Assembly (NCBI GenBank): GCA_922989275.2
Contig: OV277861.1
Span: 96,200,993-96,264,992, forward strand
Origin: Gari tellinella
Lineage: Eukaryota; Mollusca; Bivalvia; Cardiida; Psammobiidae
Direction of reading: 5' to 3'
DNA length: 64,000 bases
Position 1 is the stretch's first letter, and each line of letters starts with the position of its first letter. Positions 53,301 to 58,881 of the stretch are shown one piece after another. The notes under the pieces are model-generated. The model had not been told where the DNA came from. It ran no database searches and worked only from the letters and a program-made list of their open reading frames with translations. Both the position numbers and the translations under genes were made by a program.

Positions 53301-56191
53301 AAGTACAAGATTTTACCTGCAAATTTCAAGACCAATTTCAAGGCCAAAGGTCAAGGTCATAGAGACCTTAAATTTGTGTCTTGCACATCTACTATACCTG
53401 AATAACATTTATGCCAAGTATCAAATGAATCGGGTTAAAAGTGAAGGAGGAGTTGAAAGTACAAGATTTTGCAGACAGACCGACGACCGCCGGACCGACG
53501 GCCAACCAACCGACAGGCTGATTCCAGTATACCCCCCTCAAACTCTGTTTGTGGGGGTATAATAAAAGTCCTTTTTAATATTTTCATGAAATATACCATA
53601 AGATTTATTTTCTATATATAAGATTTATTTTCTATATCCTAGTAGAAAGTAACTTAAAGCAGGCTGAAAGTAAAGCAGAATGTGCCTTAAGATGCATTCT
53701 GCTTTACTTTCAATCTGCTTTAAGTGTTCACATAATCTTCAATACTAGGAACAGACTATGGGGTAAAGGCATAAACAGCAATCATAACTTACTGAAAATG
53801 TAATTCTTGTTTGAGTACATAATAGCCTGAACTACCAATGGGAGAATAAAAATTTGACATCTCATCTGCAGGGCTGCCATTTCTCCGGATTTTTCCTAAA
53901 TCTCTGGATTTTTTTCTTCTACATAGTAGCTTAAAGCAGGCTGAAAGTAAAGCAGAATGCGCCTTATGGCTTTACTTTCAGCCTGCTTTAAGCGGCCACA
54001 TGTCAACAAAACTAGAAACAGGCGATGGGGGGAAAAGGTACGATTCGTTACAACCGCCCTTGATAAATGCAAATTTGGAAATCTTAGGATTTTTTATGTC
54101 AACTTATGGCAGCCCTGCATCTGGATCCAAACTGCTTGCAGCAGCTTTCACTAATTAGCCAATAGCTGTCAGGGCTCCAGATAAGAGTAGTTTTTCAAGA
54201 ATTAAAATCTTTATTTCTGTCTTAAACCATATAGTGTTACTACTCATTAGAACCGTCTCTTCGAAATGAGTGCTGATACTGAATGTGTCCAGTAAACTCC
54301 TTCTTATCTGGAGCCCTGGTTGTACTGAATGTTGAGAAGTATTTACCAGTCTATTTTGGGTTGTATTCTCAGCTGTGTCAGCGCTTGAATAGGTGTTGTG
54401 TTGTTGATGGAGGTCTTCGTACCTGACTCGACTTGTAAACCACTCAAATATAGCTCTGAAAATAAAGGCCGATATCATACAGTGCTCCCTTCCTACAACG
54501 ACCCTTGCCGCTGTTCCCAAACAAAACATATTCCCAAACTTTTCATGGCTGCAATACAGTCTGCTTTTTTCAAAGTTACATGTAAGTGTAAATTTTGATA
54601 GAATAAATATAATGACAAGTGACAAACAGCTTGAATCCAGATCAGACGCCGCGATCGCGGCGTCTGATCTGGATTCAAGCTGTTTGCAAATGTAAGCCAA
54701 GTCATAATTTACCCTCTCTATAAAGACTCCCTCCAAACAACACATACAGTCTGTGTCTCCCATTGGGTGTCGTTATAGAAAGGGAGAACTGTGATAATGA
54801 TTATCATGATTTTTTGCAATGCACTGTCACAAATATGTACTATCTATGCACAATCAAAGCATACAATGTACATGTATGCTGAAACATTGTTCATGCTAAC
54901 AGAAAACCAGCAATGTAAACTGTCCCAGCACAATATTCATGCAAACAGAAAACCAGCAATGTATACTGTCCCAGCACAATGTTCATGCAAACAGAAAACC
55001 AGCAATGTAAACTGTCCCAGCACAATGTTCATGCTAACAGAAAACCAGCAATGTAAACTGTCCCAGCACAATATTCATGCAAACAGAAAACCAGCAATGT
55101 ATACTGTCCCAGCACAATGTTCATGCAAACAGAAAACCAGCAATGTAAACTGTCCCAGCACAATATTCATGCAAACAGAAAACCAGCAATGTATACTGTC
55201 CCAGCACAATGTTCATGCAAACAGAAACCAGCAATGTATACTGCCCCAGCACAATGTTCAGACAAACAGAAAACCAGCAATGTCTACTGCCCCAGCACAA
55301 TGTTCAGACAAACAGAAAACCAGCAATGTCTACTGCCCCAGCACAATGTTCAGACAAACAGAAAACCAGCAATGTAAACTGCCCCAGCACAATGTTCATG
55401 CAAACAGAAAACCAGCAATGTATACTGCCCCAGCACAATGTTCGTGCAAACAGAAAACCAGCAATGTATGCTGCAGGGCTGCCATTTCTCCGGATTTTTC
55501 CTAAATCTTCGGATTTTTTTCTTGTACATGGTAACTTAAAGCAGACTGAAAGTCAAGCAGAATGCGCCTTAAGGCGCATTCTGCTTTACTTCCAGCCTGC
55601 TTTAAGTAGTCAAGTGTCAACAAAACTAGAAACAGACGATGGGGTAAAGGTACAATTCGTAAAGTCAAACTTGAAAAATGCAAATTTGGAAATCTTAGGT
55701 TTTTTCATGTCAATTAACTTATGGCAGCCCTGATGCTGTGACTACTGTCCCAGCACGATGTTCATGGAAATACGTAGAAACCTAGCAATGTATGGACAAA
55801 GACTCAGACTGTATCATTTGGTCACTTTGACATTGTATTAAACCATAGCCTGTTTATGGTTTTAAAGATGGGTGACTACTTAACGCAGGTTGAAAGTAAA
55901 GAAGAATACGCCTTAAGGCGCATTCTGCTTTACTTTCAACCTGCTTTAAGCTACGATCTGCAAGAATGTAGAAAATGTTTCTTATCTTACATATTCATGA
56001 CTGTATAAATTGGAACTATTTTCTTCAGTGGAGAATTAATGAAAGGTGTATTCATGGGGTAATGGGTTAAACCAGAAGATAGCCTCACCTTTAAACTCTT
56101 CATGGGTAAGATCAGAAAATTTGGTGTCTCCATACCAAGCAGTTTGTATTGGCTGCGACTTGTTCAACCATAGCTGTAACTTCTGATTTGT
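38320..56191 (-). CDS. CTSO: Cathepsin O-like cysteine protease, 8 exons seen, first exon missing
   Basis: Papain-family (C1A) cysteine protease, minus strand. Exons in transcript order: 56191-56089, 54455-54347, 47782-47717, 44500-44347, 41620-41499, 40433-40270, 38980-38888 and 38360-38320 (stop). All have AG/GT borders and every junction keeps the frame, giving about 283 codons. The protein shows the I29 propeptide end (TAWYGDTKFSDLTHEEFK), the mature start (PKIDWRTY), oxyanion Gln and active Cys (NQKKCGACWAF), the SVQEVIDCS and NGCAGGDTCDALNWM block, catalytic His (NHAIQIVGYD) and catalytic Asn (VRNSWG). SVQEVIDC, GGIIQYHC and the ending GIAERVSS resemble vertebrate cathepsin O more than cathepsins L or B. 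It would act in lysosomes after signal-peptide entry and pro-region removal. The signal peptide and start of the pro-region (about 40-50 residues) were not found; an exon upstream of 56191 is expected. The introns are packed with MITEs and Penelope-like copies, but all seen exons are intact. Confidence 0.88.
38400..38876 (-). mobile_element. Composite MITE in the last CTSO intron, with a tRNA-like insert
   Basis: The left part (from about 38404) resembles the CCCATTACCCCAT MITE. The centre has the AAAGTAAAGCAGAATG palindrome at 38694-38755. The right part ends ACTTATGGCAGCCCTG at 38876, as in the composite CAGGGCTGCC family. A tRNA-like block at 38551-38620 is bordered by CTAGTGTCA and its inverse TGACACTAG. 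The element ends 11 bp before the donor site of the catalytic-Asn exon. Confidence 0.6.
38551..38620 (-). tRNA. tRNA-like segment (SINE head or tRNA pseudogene)
   Basis: The minus strand reads GCCGGCTAGCTCAGTGGGTA and GAGCG (D arm), a TCGGA-GCGCTAG-TCCGA anticodon arm, and GGTTTGAGCCC (B box). D, anticodon and T arms all fold. The acceptor stem has two mismatches, and the loop would give C instead of the invariant U before a GCT anticodon. More likely a tRNA-derived insert than a functional gene. Confidence 0.5.
38888..38980 (-). CDS. CTSO: CTSO exon with catalytic Asn
   Basis: It follows acceptor TATTATTTCAG and reads (G)DVPYYIVRNSWGADYG, then HNGYLYIRIGDNVC, ending one base into a Gly codon before GTAGGT. 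VRNSWG carries the active-site Asn. Confidence 0.9.
39000..39251 (+). mobile_element. CCCATTACCCCAT TTAA-type MITE (M1), best copy
   Basis: TTAACCCATTACCCCATA at the left and TATGGGGTAATGAGTTAA at the right are inverted, with TTAA outside. The centre is the long palindrome CTTAAAGCAGGCTGAAAG...CGCCTTAAGGCG. TTAA plus CCC termini is the piggyBac signature. Its left end is 20 bp upstream of the CTSO catalytic-Asn exon. Confidence 0.85.
39876..40127 (-). mobile_element. M1 MITE copy, minus orientation
   Basis: TTATCCCATTACCCC at the left and GGGGTAATGGGTTAA at the right, with the intact central palindrome GAATGTGCCTTAAGGCACATTC. It lies between CTSO exons 38888 and 40270. Confidence 0.8.
40270..40433 (-). 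CDS. CTSO: CTSO exon with catalytic His
   Basis: It follows acceptor TTTTGTTTCAG. It reads LVGKEEQVLQLLQQGPVSAA, then VDATTWANYQGGIIQYHCGA and FNNHAIQIVGYDMT, ending one base into the next codon before GTAAAC. GPVSAAVDA and NHAIQIVGYD are diagnostic of the papain fold; the His in NHA is catalytic. Confidence 0.92.
40506..41134 (+). repeat. Hairpin-capped element, family B, copy 2 (uninterrupted)
   Basis: It starts ACAAGACTGCG with ATGCCCCCGGTGGCAT. Three units follow with AAGGTCAAGGTCAAAATC, TGTATAAGTATCCAAGC and GACGAAACGGTAAAATC. It ends with ACGGACAGACAGGACG and the hairpin ATGCTCCCGCATC...GATGCCGGGGGCAT, then AAAA. It lies in a CTSO intron. Confidence 0.8.
41190..41398 (-). mobile_element. 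M1 MITE copies, overlapping and degraded
   Basis: A right end (CTATGGGGTAATGGGTTAA, 41199-41217) abuts a shortened palindrome (AAAGTAAAGCAGCTTTACTAT) and a TATTTATGGGGTAATTGGTTAA end at about 41398. Confidence 0.55.
41499..41620 (-). CDS. CTSO: CTSO exon
   Basis: It follows acceptor TTTTTCTTCAG. It reads TKAPIVTESVYPLTDVSNDC, then MMLSNQTKMEKVFVKSSTCY, ending two bases into a codon before GTAAGT. ESVYPLTDVSNDC fits the ES-YPY-----C block that follows the ALNW segment in C1A proteases. Confidence 0.85.
41638..42025 (-). mobile_element. TA-MITE copy in CTSO intron
   Basis: The left end TACAGCATTCCCTCCCTACA and the right end GTTGTAGAGAGAAAACACTGTA are inverted and TA-flanked. The interior palindrome has ACGCGGCGTCTGAT, and a run of about 13 C is near 41938. 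The MITE begins 17 bp upstream of the 41620 exon boundary. Confidence 0.7.
42026..43243. other. Non-coding intron sequence
   Basis: A small palindrome, AAAGTAAAGCAGAATG-CATTCTGCTTTACTTT, lies at about 42103-42137. At 42180-42240 an imperfect inverted ACCCGGGTACCCGAG motif is present. Otherwise nothing is recognised in this CTSO intron. Confidence 0.4.
43244..43441 (+). mobile_element. M1 MITE copy with half palindrome
   Basis: TTAACCCCATAAATATGCC at the left and GGCTATGGGGTAATGGGTTAA at the right. The second arm of the central palindrome is missing (AAAGTAGAATGCACCTATC). Confidence 0.7.
43800..44015 (+). repeat. Probable tRNA-derived SINE fragment
   Basis: GTGAGTTCGATCCCACCAGG is a B-box and T-arm end without the 5' half. 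It is followed by a body with TTTACCCAGTCACTGGGCATC and TCTATCTGCTCCCCTCTCTT. The A-box part is absent. Identity is inferred from the promoter remnant. Confidence 0.4.
44024..44070 (-). pseudogene. CTSO: Duplicated end of a CTSO exon with its donor site
   Basis: 47 bp nearly identical to 44343-44389, with two differences. They cover the last 43 bases of the exon (GATGCCCTCAACTGGATGGT) and the first donor bases. The copy lies 319 bp downstream, separated from the original by the M1 MITE at 44082-44325. It lacks the rest of the exon. Confidence 0.85.
44082..44325 (-). mobile_element. M1 MITE copy
   Basis: TTAACCTATTACCCCATAA at the left and TTATGGGGTAATTGGTTAA at the right, with central palindrome GAATGCGCCTTAAGGCGCATTC. 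It lies between the duplicated CTSO exon end and the real exon. Confidence 0.8.
44347..44500 (-). CDS. CTSO: CTSO exon after the active Cys
   Basis: It follows acceptor TTTTCCTACCAG. It reads (W)AFSTVETVESMYAKETG, then SKPLDLSVQEVIDCSRYNGC and AGGDTCDALNWMVN, ending in phase 0 before GTAAGT. The M1 MITE starting at TTAA 44514 ends so close that only about 13 bp of intron separate it from the exon. Confidence 0.92.
44514..45614 (+). mobile_element. M1 MITE copy carrying a nested 843-bp element
   Basis: TTAACCCATTACTCCATAAA at the left and GAAGTAAAGGGTTAA at the right. The right arm is broken at ACTAGA by the element at 44744-45586. Confidence 0.7.
44744..45586. mobile_element. Element with ACAGCGTTTTTTT ends, nested in M1
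   Basis: ACAGCGTTTTTTTCCC at the left and a GAAAAAAAAACGCTGT end at the right are inverted. GGACCCGTTCCCAATTGG occurs near both ends. AGA stands on both sides (44741-44743, 45587-45589), and the host MITE normally has a single AGA there, so a 3-bp target duplication is likely. No coding sequence. Confidence 0.75.
45621..45876 (-). mobile_element. M1 MITE copy
   Basis: TTAACCTATTTCTCCATAG at the left and GGGGAGGGGTTTTAA at the right. The central palindrome arms are AAAGTAAAGCAGAATG, with slight divergence. Confidence 0.7.
45991..46243 (+). mobile_element. M1 MITE copy
   Basis: GGTAACCCTTCCCCCAAAAG at the left is degraded; the right end is TATGGGGCAATGGGTTAA. The palindrome is at 46121-46196. 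Confidence 0.65.
46277..46469. mobile_element. CAGGGCTCC palindromic MITE
   Basis: CAGGGCTCCAGATAAG is the left end and TTGAGCTCTG the right. GCTTTTA flanks both sides (a 7-bp match). Confidence 0.8.
46684..47633 (+). mobile_element. Penelope-like element, 5'-truncated, copy 1
   Basis: Target duplication ATAGGGTTT lies at 46675-46683 and 47634-47642. After a tail of about 36 bp, an inverted copy of the element's own 3' end (46720-46789) precedes the coding part; its partner is 47561-47631. The coding frame reads plus. Confidence 0.8.
46792..47524 (+). CDS. Penelope-like GIY-YIG endonuclease domain (fragment)
   Basis: The frame is open from the inverted-repeat junction to TAA at 47522-47524; the first ATG is at 46985, but the protein is really a 5'-truncated piece. 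It begins LLDRCNNLVTDTNDRKKEDH, the end of the reverse transcriptase region, then KKCGYPAW, PYIKGVSDSVQRVLRKHNI and the GIY-YIG domain. The domain shows CVYQIKCKNCDKSYIGETG (YQI and YIG core), KTRLSEHKKE (conserved Arg), a spacer, and W-EPKLLDRD and NRDQGAYRLSGIYNPL at the end. In Penelope-like elements this domain nicks target DNA for reverse transcription. The RT itself is absent, so the copy is immobile. It sits in a CTSO intron on the opposite strand. Confidence 0.88.
47717..47782 (-). CDS. CTSO: CTSO exon with active-site Cys
   Basis: It follows acceptor TTTTCATTTCAG. The 66 bases read RTYLNYSIVSNVKNQKKCGA and C, plus the first two bases of Trp, before GTAAGT. The Gln in KNQ forms the oxyanion hole and the last Cys is the nucleophile. 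The split Trp joins the 44500 exon to give CWAFST. Confidence 0.92.
47860..49777 (+). repeat. Hairpin-capped element, family A2, interrupted by family A4
   Basis: The 5' end is ACAAGAGCCCCATGGGGC then CGCTCACCTGAGAATAATTGG. It is interrupted by 47905-48567 and resumes ATGGAGATATTGATTTATGTCC. About three units of roughly 300 bp follow, then GTTGCCATGGCAACCAGAG, ACGACGG repeats and the terminal palindrome AGCCTTTGGCTCAGGTGAGCTAA. Confidence 0.8.
47905..48567 (+). repeat. Hairpin-capped element, family A4, nested in A2
   Basis: The 5' end is ACAAGAGGGCCATGGCCC (hairpin GGGCCATGGCCC), then TTCGCTCACCTGAGG. It contains a piece of an M1 MITE (48120-48250) and a family-C-like tail with CCCCCAACTGCAGGGGCAT. 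It then ends with the usual CGACGACGGA stretch and terminal palindrome plus AAAA. Confidence 0.75.
50015..50662 (-). CDS. Penelope-like GIY-YIG endonuclease domain (fragment)
   Basis: The minus-strand frame is open from the inversion junction at about 50662 to TGA; the first ATG is at 50521. It reads FHRAETIVTEDHDKFKEIEH at the RT end, then ALRTNGYPERIF, GMPYIRGTSEVLARIFRKHG, and the GIY-YIG core GVIYHIQCEDCEHDYVGETA with RQLDTRVKEH. The end of the domain is EAIEIKQRKPSLNRDEVLEL. The sequence is clearly different from copy 1, so the two belong to different subfamilies. No RT domain remains. It lies in a CTSO intron. A second, plus-strand copy of the last 28 or so codons is in the right inverted arm (50667-50752). 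Confidence 0.88.
   Translation of the reverse strand, partial: RSLFHRAETIVTEDHDKFKEIEHVKTALRTNGYPERIFRLPKKKTKRVDKDQRGIEERPNVGMPYIRGTSEVLARIFRKHGANIFHKPYNTIRQQVTHVKDRTDKMKKCGVIYHIQCEDCEHDYVGETARQLDTRVKEHITRTSSAIHEHCEATGHKIKPDKTKVLTSEDNFWKRKVKEAIEIKQRKPSLNRDEVLELPRVYDGLLVSRDHSPVM
50775..50803 (+). ncRNA. Hammerhead-like core in Penelope-like 3' end
   Basis: CCGATGA, stem GGGGATGT-G-ACATCTCC (one G-U pair), then GAAA. A mirror copy is in the left arm near 49965-49993. The first base pair position of CUGAUGA is changed to CC, so activity is doubtful. Penelope-like elements are known to carry hammerhead motifs in this position. Confidence 0.35.
51074..51171. repeat. Foldback repeat TTAGTGTCTATTAGTC
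   Basis: TTAGTGTCTATTAGTC and ATTTTAACAA pair with their complements at the right. The loop is around GCGAGGGGCACCGGAGC. Confidence 0.75.
51177..51480. repeat. Inverted-repeat element with TTAGTGGTTGAAATT ends
   Basis: TTAGTGGTTGAAATTTTTTT at the left and AAATAATTTCAACCACTAA at the right are inverted. The interior shows no gene, and the minus-strand frame 51216-51470 is not recognisable. Superfamily unknown. Confidence 0.6.
51620..52844 (+). repeat. Hairpin-capped element, family A1, copy 4
   Basis: It starts ACAAGA with GGGCCTGAAGGCCC, has about five core units of roughly 155 bp, then TTGTTGACGCCAGGACGACG and the terminal palindrome with AAAAAA. It lies in a CTSO intron. Confidence 0.85.
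53110..53562 (+). repeat. Hairpin-capped element, family D, plus orientation (3' part)
   Basis: Units with AAAGGTCAAGGTCA, TTGTGTCTTGCACATCTACT and ATTTATGCCAAGTATCAA repeat at about 155-170 bp. Then come GACCGACGACCGCCGGACC and the hairpin TATACCCCCCTCAAACTCTG with TTTGTGGGGGTATA. Confidence 0.7.
53645..53775 (+). mobile_element. M1 MITE fragment
   Basis: The central palindrome at 53651-53726 and the right end ACTATGGGGTAAAGG; the left end is lost. Confidence 0.6.
53869..54117 (-). mobile_element. Composite CAGGGCTGCC MITE with CATCTG duplication
   Basis: CAGGGCTGCCATTTCTCCGG at the left and ACTTATGGCAGCCCTG at the right. CATCTG lies at 53863-53868 and 54118-54123, a perfect 6-bp duplication. 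Confidence 0.85.
54170..54318. mobile_element. CAGGGCTCC MITE, internally deleted
   Basis: CAGGGCTCCAGATAAG and TTATCTGGAGCCCTG are both present, but the right half of the central palindrome is missing. No clear duplication remains. Its right end is about 29 bp from the CTSO donor at 54346. Confidence 0.7.
54347..54455 (-). CDS. CTSO: CTSO exon, pro-region to mature N-terminus
   Basis: It follows acceptor TTATTTTCAG. It reads (E)LYLSGLQVESGTKTSINN, then TTPIQALTQLRIQPKID plus the first two bases of Trp, before GTAAAT. EEFKELYL continues the pro-region from the upstream exon, and PKIDW-RTY gives the usual DWR start of the mature enzyme across the next junction. Confidence 0.88.
54478..54791 (-). 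mobile_element. TA-MITE copy next to a CTSO exon
   Basis: The left end TACAGTGCTCCCTTCCTACA and the right end GTTATAGAAAGGGAGAACTGT are inverted. The interior palindrome CTTGAATCCAGATCAGACGC meets at GCGATCGC. It starts 23 bp upstream of the 54455 exon. Confidence 0.8.
54885..55790 (+). repeat. 46-bp minisatellite, about 13 units, with MITE inside
   Basis: The unit is AACAGAAAACCAGCAATGTA plus CTGTCCCAGCACAATGTTCA and TGCA, with small variants (ATATTC, TTCAGACA, CTGCCCC). The array runs 54885-55473, is interrupted by the MITE at 55474-55732, and ends with a diverged unit to about 55790. The long open frames over it are by-products of a 46-bp unit lacking stops in any phase. Confidence 0.92.
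55474..55732 (+). mobile_element. Composite CAGGGCTGCC MITE with ATGCTG duplication
   Basis: CAGGGCTGCCATTTCTCCGG and ACTTATGGCAGCCCTG form the ends; ATGCTG lies at 55468-55473 and 55733-55738. The centre is the GAATGCGCCTTAAGGCGCATTC palindrome. Confidence 0.88.
55838..56070 (-). mobile_element. M1 MITE copy
   Basis: TTAAACCATAGCCTG at the left and CATGGGGTAATGGGTTAA at the right, with the central palindrome at 55880-55952. It ends 18 bp from the donor site of the CTSO pro-region exon. Confidence 0.75.
56089..56191 (-). CDS. CTSO: CTSO pro-region exon (most 5' exon found)
   Basis: It follows acceptor TTCTGTGTTTAG. It reads TNQKLQLWLNKSQPIQTAWY, then GDTKFSDLTHEEFK, ending one base into the next codon before GTGAGG. 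The Y-G-D-x-K-F-S-D-L-T-x-E-E-F pattern is the I29 inhibitor (pro-region) motif of C1A proteases. A start exon with signal peptide should precede it. Confidence 0.92.
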
Positions 56192-56330
56192 CTAAACACA
56201 GAAAACAAATTGAAGACAGGTTACTTTTTAAAGCAGGCTAAAAGTAAAGCATAATCTTCCCCCTTTACCCACTACCACGTAAATATTTGTCTTTTTACAC
56301 CATCAATTGATTCCTCCACTAACTTTAGAT

Positions 56331-56543
56331 TAACCCTTAGCCCGCCAAAAAAATTGTCGTCTGCTATATTTCTCGTCTGCTTCAAGTTTCAATGTGCTTC
56401 AAAGTTGCTCAAAATTGCTGAAAATGTTGTCCGAGTGTCAAACAGCTTGGATCCGGATGAGACGCCGAGTTACTCGGCGTCTCATCCGGATCCAAGCTGT
56501 TTGCATATGGAGCTATAGTCGTGACTGGCAGGCTAAGGGTTAA
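56331..56543 (-). mobile_element. TTAA-flanked MITE with CCCTTAGCC ends, copy 2
   Basis: The reverse-oriented partner of 7872-8085: TTAA, CCCTTAGCCCGCCA, GACGCCGAGTTACTCGGCGTC centre, TGGCAGGCTAAGGG, TTAA. The two copies are very similar over their full length. Confidence 0.88.
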
Positions 56544-56839
56544 ATCATTGATATGATCATTATTCACAGTATGCTCATCATGACAATGTGAGTAAGATAG
56601 GTAGGGTTACTGGTACTAAGTACTTTATTTTATAAGTAGTCTGATTGAATTGACCACATCAAATGGCCACCTGGCAAAAGACCACTTGTGGTCATTAAAG
56701 TAAAACTTTGAAAAATAACATCAAAATATCAAACTGTTATTTAAAAAGATCCTTAACAGTACATTTTGTATGTACTGTATATATTTAACAACAATTTATA
56801 TTGCTAGGGGTATGATACATAGGTTATAAGTTGGTTTGA

Positions 56840-56925
56840 AGTGGTCAATTGACCAGTATTGACCGGTTAAAACCAGTATTGACCGCCCGGGTGGTCAATA
56901 CTCTTATTGACCGGTCGATTGCCAA
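56840..56925. repeat. Short repeats of ATTGACCGG
   Basis: GACCAGTATTGACC, GACCGGTTAAAACC, GACCGCCCGGGTGGTC and GACCGGTCG occur in an imperfect inverted arrangement. Function unknown. Confidence 0.4.
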
Positions 56926-57494
56926 CCCTGTCCACTAAAGAAAATAGTTAAACTTGTATAGTTCATGGATATGTAGCTTTTAAAGCAGGCTGAAAGTAAA
57001 GCAGAATGACTTAAGTAGTCTTTGCCTTAACCTACTTTACCGTAGCCTGGGGTAAGTTAGTCCTACTAGAAAGACCCTGTTTTCATCATGTTGATTTTTT
57101 ACATTTTTCAGTTTCAGCTCAACCAGGGTCTTTCACAATATGTTATTTTCTGATAACAAGTTACGCCTCAAAATAGAGCGGGATTTTCAAACACAATTTT
57201 CTCTTAATTTGAACTTTGTCTGCACGCAGTTTGTGGTGTAGTCTCCAATTTATGCCTTTTTATTCAATATTTTTGACAAAAAAATATAATGACAACAGTA
57301 CTGCCTTAGCGTCTTATTCCATCGTTTAAGTCTGAACACTACAGGTTTTTTCTGTAACTCAGCCGTAGTGGAACAAAGATCATGTAAGGTCCTGTATAAA
57401 ACAAGAATACCAATTTCCGTTTCCAGTTTGAACGAAAACCGGCTCGCTGCATGGCTCCCAGTCCATTTTAATTTTTGGTTTTGTTTGTATTTTC

Positions 57495-57948
57495 AGCTCA
57501 CCTGAGCTAGCTTATGGTGAGCTTTTGCAATCCTTGAATGTCCGGTTAAATATTGCATTTTCAGCAATTCAAAGGTAGATTACTCTTGACCTATTGGTCC
57601 GTTTTCAACCATAATCGAACTCATCTAAACTCTTATAGTAATATACAATCATAATTGCACTTATTCGAACTCTTATGGTCATATACAATCTGAGCAAGTT
57701 TGAGAAAGATTGGATAAATATTGTGGCCTCTAGAGTGTAAACACTGTTAAATATGGCATTTTCAGCAATTCAAAAGTTGATAACTCTTGACCTATTGGTC
57801 CAATTTCAACCATAATCGAACTCATCCAAACTCTTATGGTAATATACAATCTGGGTAAGTTTGGGAAAGATTGGATATATATTGTGGCCTCTAGAGTGTA
57901 AACACTAAAATTGTTGACGCCGCACGACAGACATTCAGGTGAGCTAAA
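57495..57948 (+). repeat. Rearranged family A1 element with an inverted 3' end
   Basis: It begins with the family's 3' end in reverse (AGCTCACCTGAGCTAGC, then TTTTGCAATCCTTGAATGTC). It switches at about 57546 to forward core units and ends with a normal forward 3' end missing half the palindrome (ACATTCAGGTGAGCTAAAAA). Confidence 0.75.
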
Positions 57949-57971
57949 AATGAAGATAGATTTAAAGATTT

Positions 57972-58540
57972 AATATCGTCTTGCCGTAAGTGCTTAAAAC
58001 TTCAGTTTGAACATTCGTACATGAAGAAGAATGGGTTATCCATGTGGTTCATACTAAGATACAGTTATGGCGTAATTTTCAAGTCAATCTGTCCCCGCAG
58101 TTTGCTATTTGCTATATTTTAAATTTTAATGAGGCCACCCACCGGTGCTTCGATGGAAGATCGATGCAATATCGTCTTGCCGTAATTAACGCTTAAACTT
58201 CAGTTTGAACATTCAAACATGAATAAGAATGGGTTATCCATGTAGCTCGGCATACTAAGAATCTTAAAGATACAGTTATGGCGTAATTTTCATGTCAATC
58301 TGTCCACGCATTTTGCTATAAATTAAATTTTAATGAGGCCACCCACTGGTGCTTCGATTGAAGATCGATGCAATATCGTCTTGCAGTAAATGCTTAAAAC
58401 TTCAGTTTGAACAATTAAACAAATTAAAAGAATGGGTTATTAATGTAGCTCAGACTGAGATTAAGAAGTGACACAGTTTTCATGTCAATCTGTCCACGCA
58501 TTTTGCTACTAAATTAAAACATAATGGGTCCATAATTCAC
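57972..58540 (+). repeat. Tandem repeat, unit about 200 bp, nearly 3 copies
   Basis: AATATCGTCTTGCCGTAA occurs at about 57972 and 58168 and, with one change, at 58372. AACTTCAGTTTGAACA and TCAATCTGTCCACGCATTTT follow in each unit. Confidence 0.85.
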
Positions 58541-58724
58541 ACCTTCGTGCAAACTGCCTTCACTTTTCATTTATTCAATCGGCATTTTCCAATCACTAAT
58601 TAACATGCTTGCGAAGCGCGTAGGGGTTAATCGATACTCGGACTTTATTCCTATTATTCTTTTGTGTCAAAACTCGAAAAACAGACTTCTTTAAGGTCTA
58701 AGATGGGTAATGCTTGACTGCGCA

Positions 58725-58817
58725 CAGGGGCCCCGTCACGATTGCTTTTTTTAGAGAAAATAATCGTCAGACGGTATATATATTTTTCTCTCAAAAAGCA
58801 ATCGTGTTGGGGCCCTG
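58725..58817. mobile_element. Foldback with CAGGGGCCCC ends
   Basis: CAGGGGCCCCGTCACGATTG and TTTTTTAGAGAAAA on the left are complementary to the right arm ending CAATCGTGTTGGGGCCCTG. The flanks TGCGCA and TGAGAA match at four of six positions. It resembles a small member of the CAGGG group. Confidence 0.65.
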
Positions 58818-58881
58818 TGAGAAATCGAGCCCTGAATAGAAAGTTTGCAAATCGACGAGTGGCCGGTGCGGAAATAAAAGA

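Noticed and set aside
53793..53865. A phase-compatible exon in the CTSO gene (minus strand)
   Set aside because: It fits by phase, but it lacks the expected pro-region to DWR sequence and its acceptor lies in a MITE target duplication. The exon at 54347-54455 gives the expected EEFKELYL and PKIDW sequence instead.
54791..55733. Open frames of 237 and 174 codons with a repeating peptide
   Set aside because: They run over a 46-bp minisatellite with no stop in any phase. The frame rotates through all three phases and then runs into a MITE, so no protein is supported.
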